A stretch of 64,000 bases of DNA from Nymphaea colorata (lineage: Eukaryota; Streptophyta; Magnoliopsida; Nymphaeales; Nymphaeaceae): assembly GCF_008831285.2 (NCBI RefSeq), contig NC_045146.1, forward strand, positions 12,725,289-12,789,288, read 5' to 3'. Shown here piece after piece: positions 1 to 11,203 of the stretch. How positions within the stretch are numbered: the stretch's first letter is position 1; each line of letters opens with the position of its first letter. The notes under the pieces were generated by a model. The model worked only from the letters and a program-made list of their open reading frames with translations, searched no databases and was not told where the DNA came from. Both the position numbers and the translations under genes were made by a program.

Positions 1-1059
1 ATCCCAACTAAGGATGTAAGTGACTTCAATCATGGGCTGCAAAAAATATTGGAAATCATGTCCCCAGAAATGAAAGCCGTCAGATTTCTGGGTTCTTCTC
101 ATTGTTTTTTCTTTCTTGAGTTTTTACAAACGCATGCCTATTTTCTTTCTTCATTGGGGCCAGTTTTGGGTGAGTGGGAGAGAACACCATCACCCTAGTG
201 GGAAGTCATTTTTTCAATATGTAGAGCTGTTTCAGGATTCAAGTGAATTTACGGTTTCACTTTTTAACTCAGGATCTGTGTTTGCCACTGTTTGCAGTTT
301 ATCATATTAGCACATTAGAGCGTGATAGTGACCATAGGATTTGAAACCCAGACCCTTTTTTTGAATTAGCTTGCTATTAGTTGCATTATGTCTCTTGGTG
401 CTGATAGAATGTTACACTTCCTGTAAAAATAGAGAAAAAAAATAAGTGAGAAATTAATAACACAAATATCAAAAGATAAGTAGATTTATAACAAATAAAA
501 AATAGAAAATGAAAAAAAAACTATTTGACATTAAAAAAGATGAAAAAAAATTGAAAAAACTTTAAAAACGGGGAAAAATGCGTTTTTTCGTTTTTAACGT
601 TTTTTTCAAAAAAATGTGTTTTTTTTTTAGTTTTAAACGGCCAGCTAATTTATCGTGACTTTTTCGTTTTTTTTTTTCCGAAAAAAACATGTTTTCTGTT
701 ACTATGATTTATAAACCATGTTTTGTTTTAATTTTGAACCATTCAACAGCATCCAATTTCAATTTTCCTCAGTTTATGTCATCCTCGCAACTTAGCCAAT
801 ACCATGCAAAGTTTAGGTCGAACAGGAAGTGTAACATTCTTTTTCAAGTTCATCGTAGATTGAAAAAATTATATGATTTCAGGCTTTCAGCACCTAGCTC
901 TTAGTCAAATTCTTATTCTCTGTTTTGTTAATTAAAATTATTCAAATATAATATTTGATGGCACATGATGTCTCTATTCTTCCCTGTGCCGACCAAGCAG
1001 CTCGACTACTCTTTTCCTGCATCAGATCATTAGCACGCTGGCATGAGAGAAAATTTAGC

Positions 1060-1290
1060 TCAAAAAAAAAAAAAAGAAGGAAGGAAACCAGATCTGAACC
1101 CTCATAGGTGCAGAGAGGTAAACTTGAGACCTCCTGGCCCTTGTGGTACCTCCTCTGATCTCAGGGGATTCACTTTGCTTTGGCTTGTGCAAGGCGCTGA
1201 CACCCATGAGAATTGAACCAAGACCACCCTCTTGATATCCATGGTCTCTTCTCATTCCTCCAACGCTATGGGTGTTCAATTTTACCTCTG
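1060..1290 (-). mobile_element. Possible tRNA-derived SINE
   Basis: Read on the minus strand, this block has an A-box-like string (TAGCGTTGGAGGA), then about 45 bases later a B-box-like string (GGTTCAATTCTC). It ends in a run of 14 T next to CTTCCTTCC. An internal pol III promoter followed by a 3' T-run is the layout of plant Au-like SINEs. Neither box is a perfect consensus. The flanks AATTTAGCTC and ATTTTACCTC are only weakly alike, so a target-site duplication is not proven. Confidence 0.4.
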
Positions 1291-1658
1291 TGAATTTGTC
1301 TGCTTGCAGAATCTGAATCTTTTAATAATTGAATCCTATTTTCTTTATGAAACCACCAAAAGAGATCCACTGACATTCCCAAAATGAGGAACTAATTTTA
1401 GAAGAAAAATTGCTGCATGTGATTCAAATTCACAAGCTTAGATCTGCAGTTGCCGGACATTAATGCCCACTTGATATAAGTTTTTGAGAGCCAATTACCA
1501 CCTGCTAAAGATACCTGCAAGCCATGATCAGGGCGTCCTCATTTTTGGCATGCCATGAACGGGGCGTCCTCCTGTTCCCGGCGTCCTCTGGACAGGATTT
1601 GGTTCGCGGTTCGATTATTTTCATGTCCGTCCAGCGGTCTCCCCACCTTGGTTCTCGA

Positions 1659-1842
1659 GATTTTTGAAGTGTTCATTCATCTTTCACCTTAATCTCAAGG
1701 GATATTTTCATGTTTTTTAGAGTTTTATTAAAATAATGTTTCCAGAATTTTTCAAGTGTTCATTATCTTTCACCTTAATCTCAAAGGATAATTATTTTTT
1801 AAATTTTCACGTTCTTTAGGGTTTTATTAAAATAATGTTTCC
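1659..1842. repeat. Tandem direct duplication, two copies of about 85-97 bp
   Basis: Copy 1 is about 1659-1744 and copy 2 about 1746-1842. Both run through AAGTGTTCATT, CTTTCACCTTAATCTCAA and GTTTTATTAAAATAATG, ending in TTTCCA. Copy 2 carries extra A/T bases in the middle. The shared blocks are nearly identical, so the duplication is fairly recent. No coding role is seen. Confidence 0.85.
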
Positions 1843-2820
1843 ACCGGGAATTAAGTGCTTTTAAATGACTTCAAGCTTATAACCTTATATGACCTTTATA
1901 TTTAATTTCAGAATTATTTCTCTATCTATTTAAGTTTCGAATAAACTGTTAGTTTAAAAGTAAACTTGTTTCATTTTGTACCACAGTTCGGTTTACTAGT
2001 CTCCTTAAAAGCTTTTGCTCGAAACCCAAATTCCTGTAAAGCAGCTAAATATAAAACTTGGAAAATGAAAAGCGTTTAGAAAAGTAGCACAGTTGTGAAG
2101 TTACTTTTACAGTAGTAGGGTCCATCTCGGCCGGTACATCTGAAAAAAAATTGGTGTTCATCAAACGTCTTCCTATGAAAAAATTTCCCAGGAAAAGAAA
2201 GTCTTCTATATTACATTTGTCCGTGTCCATGTGAAGGACTCGCTGCCAAAGCCCTGCGAGGTCGGCAAAAGGTCTTGCTGTAACGGGGAAGCCCACGAGA
2301 GCCACAGGGGAACGGCTCAGAGGAGCCAACCAGCCTTAGGAAAGTGGTACCGAGCTCTCTATCGTGGAACTCCAAGGATATTCGATCCATTTGGGGTGAT
2401 CACCAGGACAACATGACTGGTTTCATATACTGTTGACAGTTAAAAGGACTACTAGCTGCTTGAGGTTAGAGATAGACCGCCAATAAGCATATACAAATCA
2501 TGAATTTTATGAGAACAAAATAGTTTGAATAATGGAACAAGTACACAGTCTTGCAGTCTCTGTTAGCTTTACTTTTGATATTTTAGTCTAGTGAACATCC
2601 GTCCTTTCAAGAATAAAACAGGTATGTCGGTGTATTCCAAATAAAGATAGCCAACTAATTGCCGGGACAAGTCTCACCTTCGTTGACTCCTCGCGGAAGG
2701 GGCCACAGTTGGAAGATTGATTGCAGGAATGTCCCAGCAACGATCACTAGATCAATTGAAGTCTATGGAACGGGCTGGACCTTGCCAGCAAGATTTTCTG
2801 GAACTTTGGAAAAGAGAAAT

Positions 2821-3879
2821 TTAATTGCTAGGTTTCCCCTTGGGAGCATCCGCAGCTTGGTGGAAGAACTCTTTTGATGCATCTGCAGATTTGATAAACA
2901 ATTTAAAAAACAAGTCATGATTAATATTTAAAAGGATATAAGTTTGACAGTGAAATAAATTCACTAAGCACAACTACGAGCACGTTATTAACGTTTAAGC
3001 AATACCATGCTCCATCGTCAGTGATGGATCTCTTCCTTCCACATATCCAATCACCTTTGCGGGGATTCCTGCAACTATACTGCAGACCAAGAAAAGCAAA
3101 AAAAAAAAAAAAAAGCTTTTCTAATAAATTTATTTAGAAAAATACAGACCACAATCAGATTCTGCTATTTATAGGCTTCAAGCTGACAATTACATTTTCG
3201 AAAATTGGCAGTTATGCTATATGGAGATCTAAAATCTTGGGGGCAATTAACAGGAATACCAAGCATAAACTACAGGGGGTTGGATATTCTGCATGTCACT
3301 ACCTTCAGTCAAAGAAAAAAAATAGTTTTCAAAAAAATTGTGTTTTAAGGAACTTTTTGGGCTAAATATGGAGACCGCTTCCAAACTGATGAAATTCTAT
3401 AAGTTCTTAGTACTCTAAATCTGCTTTACACCATACAAATGAGTACAGATCAAATTTGTTTGTTTTGATAAAAAGTAGAGGCATTTTTCAGTTTCTAAAA
3501 ACTTGAAGTGGTACATCTTATTGAGGCATTTCATTGCAAATGAAGAAATAAATACATCAGGAGCGAAGAGAATGCCCTAAATCCTGAGTCAAGTAAAACA
3601 TTTCAGTCTGCGTGCATTTTGCATCAGCCATGAAACTAAGGACACTCATGGAAGGAAAGTCTCTTATTGAAAAATTACGAAACATGTCCAACTTATTAGA
3701 TGCCCGAATTTTCAATCAGTCAAACGAAGCTTTACTTTTTAGAACTTAACCATCTGCTTTCAAAATTACATTTGAAAGACAGTACTAAAACTCAGTCATC
3801 CTTGACAGTACCAAAACTCAGTCAACTATCCTTGACTTAGCAAACACAGACCAACTTTCTGCCCTAATGCAAAACCCAC

Positions 3880-3914
<35 letters not shown>

Positions 3915-6900
3915 GGTGGGCTTTTTGAGAATGGGTGCATGCTTGTCGTTTTTGTCAAAGTTAATGACCACAGTCAACCGACTGTGCTTACGAGCACACT
4001 TGCCCTTGAAATAAAATTTCTTCACACCATGCTAAGGTGGATGATGGGGCTTCCCCCCCTCTCTCTTTTTTAAAAATGGGTGTATGGCTGTATGCTTGTC
4101 GTTTCGATCAAGTCAATGACCACAGTCAACCGACTATCCTTACGACCACACATGCCCTTGAAATAAAATTTACAGAAAAATTGGTTAAACGAACACTGTA
4201 AATAGCTGCTAAGCTATTGCTGACTTTTTATAATTTTTTCTCCAATATCTTTTGAACAAATGAGAACAGAGCTGCAGGACAAAAAAAAGATGTCTAACAG
4301 AAGTTAGTCCCGTGCTTGCCGGTCATACATTATACGAGACAAGAACTCCATAATGTGCGAGCATTATATCAGGCTTCAATCAATACCATCATTCTGTGAA
4401 AGTATACACATTAAAGAAAAAAAAACCGTGAAGGCATAGCCTGTATGAAGTCACAAGATGCTTGTAACTTTAAAGTTAAAACAAAATTAACACAATTAGT
4501 TGCAAAAGTGTTCCTCAATCTCAAGAAAATACAGAGAAAGTTGCAAAAGGTGCATGGCCATGACAAAGTTATGAACATGGCTTTGATTTCCTTAACCATG
4601 AAGTCATTTAAAGTCTGCAGATGCAGAAAAGTGCATGCCTCAAACGAAAATGCTAAAATCAACCCTGTATTAGCCAAATAAAGCAAAACCTTAAGTTATT
4701 TGTAAAGGATCATCACTGTCACTTATTCTCTTTATGCAAGGTAACATGACAATAAGATTGTTAGGGACAGAATGAATTTTCTGTTCAGATGTTAAAAATT
4801 CAAAAGCTAAGCACTCTTTTATTAGAAAATGTAAACAGCTATTTATAAAAAAAATGTTAGTTAGCTAGCAGAATAATTTCCTGAAAGGAAAAAACTCAGT
4901 CAAGAAGCAAAAAAGAAACCCAGCAATGTGATTTCAATGAGATTATGAGATAACCAATAGTAAAAACTATCCAGCAAGGTCTAGATGTTTTCTTTGAGTA
5001 CTTCCATCTAACCTGTGCACAGGAACGTCCTTTAGCACCAGTGAGCCAGCAGTGACGACAGCACATTTACCTACTTTTATGTTACCAAGAATTGTAGCAC
5101 TAGCTCCAATAAGAGAACCATGACCTATTTTAGGATGACGATCACCAATTTCTCTCCCAGTTCCTCCTAGAGTTACACCCTAATAAAACAAAACAAAGGG
5201 AAAAATTTAGCTAGAAATCCATATAAACGAGCATTTGTAAAATCGTCAAAATGTTCAGGCCATCAGAATAAAGAACTAAAATTTGAAAGTAACAATAGCA
5301 AGGCCTGCCACATGAACCACAACTGGTTCATTTGACATAATGACATCAGGACCTATGATGAATTGCTCATTATTCAGCATGTTAAGCTATGTACCTTGTC
5401 AGTTTCAGACTTTTTCCAACGGTTGAGATGTCTTCTTTAGTTTCAATCTTCTTTCGTTGGTTGTATTTGTTGTTGATGTTTTATGACTTTATCTTTCTGA
5501 AACAAGACGAACAGCTCGGTGTGGCATTAAAATTTGGACTTGTACATAAATACATGGAACATGCTTAAATTTTAAATGCACATATGGCATGTCCGATGCC
5601 ATGTGATGTAAACATAATGGGACTCTTATAACAATTTCTTTATGTGCATTTGATAACATATTCTTGCATCCAAGACAAAATGATGATCACACACAGGAGC
5701 ACAAACATACACAGACACACTGGCACTAGAATAACCGAGACTCCATAAACTTGTTTATTGTAAAGAAACCTTACCAAAATACCTACATAGTCTCAATGCC
5801 TAAGGCTTTTTCTAGATAAGCTTTTAACACTTGCAAGCCTAAGATCCACCTATTCTTGGACCCTTGGTTCAAGTGACTTGGCACAGGCATAAGGCTTCTG
5901 AGCGAAGTGTCTGAGCAGATCCATAGAATACATGCATATTAAAGGTGGATTAGTTTCTAGAAGTCAAACCGTTACACGTAACCGAAAAATCTCTAATCGT
6001 GAGAATTTGGTCTGAAGAGACATAGAGAATTGGTGGAACACCTGATAAACGACACTAAAAATAATGGACAACTTGCCTGCATGATTGAAACTCTGTTTCC
6101 AACAACAGCAGTTTCACCAATGACAACACCTGTTGCATGGTCCAATAAGACTCCTTTTCCAATTTTTGCAGCTGCACATGATTGGAATAAGAAAATAAGC
6201 TTTTTAAAAAGCAATTTGCAGAAAATTATTTAATTCTTAAACATGTAAAGAACACTATCAGCATTGGTACAGCTAGGTCGAACATTAATCAAAGCACGAC
6301 GGTGAAAATGGATCATGCTCACTGCCCAGTCACTAGATTGCATTATCTGCTGCTAATTTTCACACTTTTAATTTCACAAAAAAGTCGGCTGATGTAAAAA
6401 GAACACCGATCCACCTTAACAACTTTTCCAGCAAAATAAAAAATAAAAGTACCTGGATGTATATCCACCCCAAAAACCTGTCATTTAGTATGATAAAGTG
6501 CAACAAATTAAAATTAGAATCATATAATTCTGACAGACAATTGAAATTTTAACTTAAAGGAAATATTTTTTCACAAAATAATTTTTCAGGATAATCAGTT
6601 AACACCTCACTTATTCTGCTCTGCAATGCCAAGGCCAAGACATTCTGCCCTCGAGCCCAAAGTGCATGTGCTACGCGGTAGGACTGCAAAGAATGATAGC
6701 CCTGAGAAAAGAGCAAAAACTTCATACTTTAGATGCATCCAGAAGAATCCTTGGCCATATTTAGCATGTACATTATAAAGACAAGACAGACAAGCAGCTG
6801 GTCAACTGGAACTTTTTATTCTCAGAACATCAAAACGTTCAATGTATATGAAAAAAACAACTAAATTCTAACTAGCTTCCCTATTTGGCACTCCAGATGA

Positions 6901-9633
6901 TACTGTTTCTCTTGTCGCTAAGCACCTGAATGTTGCAATAAAGGAACTTTGTTTGAAAAAGTCTATACTAAACATTTATTGACAGGTGCATGTGGTTAAG
7001 CATTATCAAGATAATAAAATTTACCTTAAGATACAACAAAGCCCAGCTATATGACCTACATGAAGGATCCCTATCTTTAACTGCCTGAGGCATAAAAATA
7101 CGATGGTTATTTTAAACAATAGAAGTAAAGAAATACTGCATAAGCTTTAAAAGGAAATTGTTCAAACATTGGCATAAAAGTTGCACATCTAGAGAAGGAC
7201 AAACTTTAGGCCCAAATAAGTGATATAGTTTGACAATAAAAATACTTTACCTGGACATCCAACCGGATAGCACGCCTAATTCCTGCATCATGAATCATTA
7301 CATCATCAAAGATGTCCATTAGCTGAGAAGCTAAAAGTGTTGGATTCTGGAGACGATTTGCAAGGACAAATCCCAATGCTCTTTCAAAACAAGAATGGGA
7401 CAAGATGCTTGCATACAGAAAGCTACTTAATAGTGGCTCCTTTTCTGCCTGACAAAAACAAACTTAATTTTATTAAAGAAGTATAAACTTTCTTTTCCAC
7501 CTTCTTGAAGATGCTTAATAAACATAACAATGCAGAATTCATAGAGAGGAGAACACCAGTCATATTGTCAGACCAACATGCATACTTATGCAGAACAAGC
7601 CCTTCTTGCTTTAATAAATGCTCGCACAATCCTACAGATATCTAGGAACAAATGTCTGAAAACCAACTGCAAACCTGGTCTCATCATGTAGATACAATTA
7701 ACGGATTGACTATCATCAATAACTATTAACAGAAAAAAATTTCATCTTCTAGTTATCAACCACGCCATGGATGAAAATGTAATCCATCAAGAAAGCAGTA
7801 AAAATAAACTTAACAGGAATGATAAACTATCTAATTCACAGTTCATGGCCCCAATGAAGTAGCTTAATCACTCAAGTAACCATGATACACACTCAAGCAC
7901 CACGAGAATTAAGCATATGGAATTGGATAATCACTTGGTTTAAGGCAAAGATCAAGTTTTGGGAGAGTGAATCAAATGTACATATATGGGAAATACCAAG
8001 TGGCAGGTGGAAATGTTCTTTTCACCTACTTCTAAATCAAGTTGGTGTTTCTCCTCATGAGCTTGAAAACAGATGTTCTTATTGAATTTCAGCATACTAT
8101 ATTGTGCTTTTTTAGATGAAACATCTATACATAAAGCTTTAGCATGATCAATTTCACGTGACAGACATAATGTTACGCTGAAGAAACATTACGCATTGGT
8201 TACATTAAGCTCAATTCTTATGTTGAGCAATCTGATTTAAATGGAGCAAATCAGGCAAAGCAAGAGAAAGTTACCACAGATTGACTCATGTTTGAGATCT
8301 AAGTCTCAACCTCAAGAAAATATTATTGCGAGGTTCAGTGCTATAAAGCCGCAACATAAGATATAGTGAGCGGACAATGACATTTTCCGGGAGGACTTTC
8401 CGCATGGTTACAAACATGATGAAGATTTGATGCGGTTATTGCAGCATTGATACATAAAGACCTATAGCAACTCGATGTGACGAAGGAAAAGGCAAGCGTT
8501 CTCCTGCTTGAGTATTTTAAACAAATCTGAAGATGGAGTTGTCAAAAAATGGATCTATGTCTACCAATCGTTTGTATGAATTACCAACAGGTTTGCAAAG
8601 AGGAAACTTCTTCTACCCTTTTCACGACCAAAGCTCCAATGCAAGTCCTCCTAACACGTCATACTTGCAACCAAATTCCATTGGAAAATTTGCTGTTTTT
8701 TTCTTAATGAAAGTTCGATCTTTATCGTCAACAATAAAGCAAAAAACATGCCGAAACTACTACGATTGAAACCTTTAGCTTTTTACCTTGTTTGGAATTC
8801 TCTGATGGCACAACTCCATCGATCGATTATCATTTTTCCTATTTAAACTTAAAAGCAAAACAAGATTGTTCGAGGAAGCGTGAGAGCTTTCGAGTAATAA
8901 GCGAGGTAGTTAGTATAACTCTGTACCGTACCTCTAATCTCGCCTCGGCTCTCATGGCGGCCCATATAGGGTCCACCAAGATGAGCTCTTCCAGACTCTT
9001 GGCCCCCTCTTCGAGAGGCTTAGCAGAGGAGCAAGGGGGGGCGGCCAGAGAACCTGAGACCGAGAAGTCGACCTTGGACTCCAGCTCTCGAGCAAGCGCC
9101 TCCGCCGCAGCCGACGCCACCTCCTTATTCAGAGGCACAGACGAGCTCTTACCATTTGAGCCCCCAGCTATCCACAAGCCTTCCTCTTCTTCGTCCTCCT
9201 CTTCATCTTCGCGCTCGTCGTCTTCCAGAGAGGGAACGTTCAACGAGCAGTTGCAGAGTGCCTCGGAGGGCGAGATCCTGGCCCCCCCTCTCCCTCGCCC
9301 GCCACCATGCTTAGAGCTCCCACCTGGCCACCACCGACTTCTGCAACCAAACAGACTCGGAATAGGAGGCAGAGTTCGGGAGTATAACGGCTGTTGAATG
9401 CTTTGTTTCCCGCCGCTGCGCTTTGATAAGGCGGCTACGAGATCCAAGATGACGACGACGATGACGACGAGACTTCGCCCAATTCTGGCGCGGCGACCGC
9501 AAGAACATCCATCTACAGAGAGGACTAGGCGACAACGTAAACGTGCCTCACGGCCACGAGCCCACGCTCGAATGCAAAAAAGAGAGGACGATGGATGAAT
9601 CTTGGGAGTCGTAACCCGCTCATTCCTCAGCAC
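2821..9633 (-). CDS. SERAT3: Serine O-acetyltransferase, SERAT3 type
   Basis: Makes O-acetylserine from serine and acetyl-CoA, the carbon skeleton for cysteine. Coding exons on the minus strand: 8932 to about 9633, 7251-7448, 7025-7084, 6606-6701, 6453-6477, 6077-6171, 5013-5179, 3006-3079, 2821-2882; all internal phases agree. The N-terminal SAT domain includes DPIWAAMRAEARLEAEKEPL and LGFVLANRLQNPTLLASQL. The left-handed beta-helix follows with VDIHPAAKIGKGVLLDHATG (catalytic Asp and His of CysE-like enzymes visible) and GVTLGGTGREIGDRHPKIG. The tail runs DPSLTMEH, then DASKEFF, to a stop at 2821-2823. The order and the VAGIPAKVIG tail fit plant SERAT3. Exon 1 is long and encodes an acidic run (EDDEREDEEEDEEEE). 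It is open in frame to about 9639 but has no in-frame AUG, so the true start is unresolved and the 5' limit given is only the open frame. The intron after 6077 uses a GC donor. Confidence 0.92.
3883..3911. repeat. (AG)n microsatellite
   Basis: About 14 AG dinucleotides in a SERAT intron, directly before the first copy of a longer direct repeat. Confidence 0.95.
3932..4171. repeat. Direct duplication of about 90-100 bp in a SERAT intron
   Basis: Copy 1 (about 3932-4019) and copy 2 (about 4074-4171) share ATGCTTGTCGTTT, AATGACCACAGTCAACCGAC and TGCCCTTGAAATAAAATTT. They are separated by about 55 bases with a C-run and CT-run. The high identity suggests a recent local duplication in the 1.9-kb intron between 3080 and 5012. 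Confidence 0.88.
6071..6076 (-). promoter_or_regulatory. GC-type 5' splice site in the SERAT gene
   Basis: The exon ending with the codons for SIMQ (start of exon at 6171) ends ATGCAG and the intron begins GCAAGT, not GT. The next exon starts at 5179 after ATTAG and continues in frame with GVTLGGTG. CAG/GCAAGT is the known consensus of GC-AG introns, read by the major spliceosome. No GT nearby keeps the frame and the family's protein sequence. Confidence 0.85.
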
Positions 9634-9661
9634 CTCTTGTCAGGGCTTTTCATTTTCTGTC

Positions 9662-9682
9662 TTATATATATATATATATATA
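9662..9682. repeat. (TA)n run, possible SERAT TATA region
   Basis: Ten TA units lie about 30 bases upstream of the open frame of SERAT exon 1. The run could act as a TATA element for the minus-strand gene, with transcription starting near 9630-9650. It could equally be a plain microsatellite. Confidence 0.5.
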
Positions 9683-10143
9683 AAACGGTGGGCAGAAACC
9701 AAGGCAAAAACCAAACTATTTAATTAAATATGAACCTTACCAACATTCTAAATTGATTTTTTTTTGTTTTGATAATGTTTTGATAATAAGTAAAAGTCAT
9801 ACCATCAACATTTTGATAAATCAAACATTTTTCTATAAAAACAACTTGATTCAAAGCATGTTTTTTAAGTACATTAGAATATTTATATTTTATTTAAAAT
9901 ATTGTTTAGCAAAAATTAAAGATTAATCATTTGGTTTTTATTAAATTTTTTACATAGATTATTATCCTTCTTTCAAAAACCAAATCCCAGTGTAAGCCGT
10001 CCATTTTGAACGGCCCACTGTCCTTGTCAACTGAAAAAGAAAAAGATGCAAAAACCTCCTCTCCTCTCACTGCAAGAGAGGATGCCGCCCTTTCTTTATA
10101 GTAGCATCTGTTGCTTTTTCCTTTAACCTTAATAAAATATTGT

Positions 10144-10161
10144 ACCGTCCGCGTGGACGGT
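10144..10161. repeat. Short perfect inverted repeat ACCGTCC/GGACGGT
   Basis: A 7-bp stem around a 4-base loop (GCGT). A related CCGTCC...GAACGG pair occurs about 150 bases upstream, near 9999-10012. This may be a protein-binding palindrome or the worn end of a transposon. Confidence 0.6.
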
Positions 10162-10354
10162 CCATAGCAGCTAAATGATTGCTGCGTGAAGAGGATATAG
10201 AAGAGAGAGGGACTGAGTGAGTGATGAGTTTCAATCTTGAGTTCTATTTAATTATATTACAAATTTAGTTACTCCAGAAAACTGAAACTATTGATGCTGA
10301 AATTATCAGCAATATGATTAGTTGTCAACCTTTTGGGTGCATTAAAGAATCTTG

Positions 10355-10455
10355 GATTTTTAATCGGCTCTTCTCTTCCGATTAAAAATCTGGAAAATCG
10401 TCACGTTGTCATGGATTTTCGATAACTCTTCTAGGCCGACCGAAAGTCTAGAAGA
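10355..10455. repeat. Two adjacent hairpins
   Basis: GATTTTTAATCGG at 10355-10367 pairs perfectly with CCGATTAAAAATC at 10378-10390 around a CT-rich 10-base loop. Directly downstream TCTTCTAG (10427-10434) pairs with CTAGAAGA (10448-10455). Both lie in the SERAT/branching-enzyme intergenic region. Function unknown. Confidence 0.75.
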
Positions 10456-11203
10456 TTTGGACGTCGTCTGCGATGAGCCTGGACAGGATTTCGTGGATTT
10501 TTTCTCAAAAATGCAACCTCATCGAAGCGCTGTTTCTTGATTTTCTAGATAGCCCGTGGGCTTCCGGGAGGTCCCGTTTCTTTCTAGCGCTCATTCGAAG
10601 CGCGTTTCAGGCGGTTTGAAAACACATGCTTGAAAGAGAAGAACTCGATCTCTTTACAAATGTTTTCAAGCCTGGAGTCGATCCAGCAAGATAATTCGAG
10701 AGGACAGGTGCTTGGATGCTTAGACTCTAGCAACCGATACGTTTTCATTTGGTTTTCGAGATGAACAAGAAAATTCTGATAATTGCGAGCAAACATCTTT
10801 TCACGACTGTGTGATGAGATGTCGGTGTCTAAATGGTGGTTAATATATTATGTGGGCTTGGGGATTGAGCTAAGGCTGATTAAGAGAGAGAAGGGATTCT
10901 TTGCTTTTGGAATGGAGCGAAGGCTGGTCGATTCAAAGCAAAAGTGGAGAAACAGAAAGTATGACGTGCTGAGTTGGAGAGCAGCATAGAGAAGAACAGA
11001 ATACCCTACCGACACGGAAACACTGGAGACGACGGGGCCCGCTTTCCGCCACTGTGGACACTCACAGCTTCCGTAAAAGGTGAAGGGAATGGTGATCACG
11101 GCGGCTTTTTCTCCTCTCTTGCTCCCTCCGGCGCTCTCTCAGTAGAAGAACTCTCGCCTTGAGAAAGAAAACCTCCCTGTCTCTTTCTTGCTCTGTCACA
11201 ACA

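Larger units (their letters stand above)
1..2820. other. Intergenic DNA and SERAT 3' flank, no supported gene
   Basis: AT-rich sequence with no convincing coding exon. Bases 1-15 followed by GTAAGT look like an exon end with a strong splice donor on the + strand, but I could not find a matching downstream exon, so no gene is called. The part next to 2820 must include the 3' UTR of the minus-strand serine acetyltransferase gene. Within the stretch I see a possible SINE (about 1060-1290) and a tandem duplication (1659-1842), both listed separately, and an A/T-homopolymer-rich block at 430-690. Confidence 0.5.
9634..11203. other. Divergent intergenic region between SERAT and branching enzyme
   Basis: About 1.57 kb separates the two head-to-head genes, so it must hold both promoters. 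It contains a TA run, several inverted repeats (listed separately), GC-richer patches near 10430-10580 and 11000-11160, and an AT-rich block at 9720-9960. The part just before 11204 is CT-rich, as plant 5' UTRs often are. No coding sequence is seen. Confidence 0.6.

Noticed and set aside
1-310. 3' part of an upstream gene at the left edge
   Set aside because: Bases 1-15 plus GTAAGT look like an exon end, but no following exon could be supported; too little sequence to call.
2995-3079. SERAT ending at the in-frame stop at 2995
   Set aside because: This would cut off the family's C-terminal tail. A GTATTG donor after CATG (3005) and an acceptor at 2883 restore DASKEFF and a stop at 2821.
8792-9397. 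Long + strand open frame of 201 codons opposite SERAT exon 1
   Set aside because: It is the complement of the acidic and Ser-rich SERAT exon; its poly-Ser stretch mirrors the Glu/Asp run. No domain is visible.
9631-9633. GTG as the SERAT start codon
   Set aside because: The codon at the left edge of the open frame is GTG, not ATG. Plant nuclear genes rarely start at GTG and nothing marks it as a start, so the start is left unresolved.
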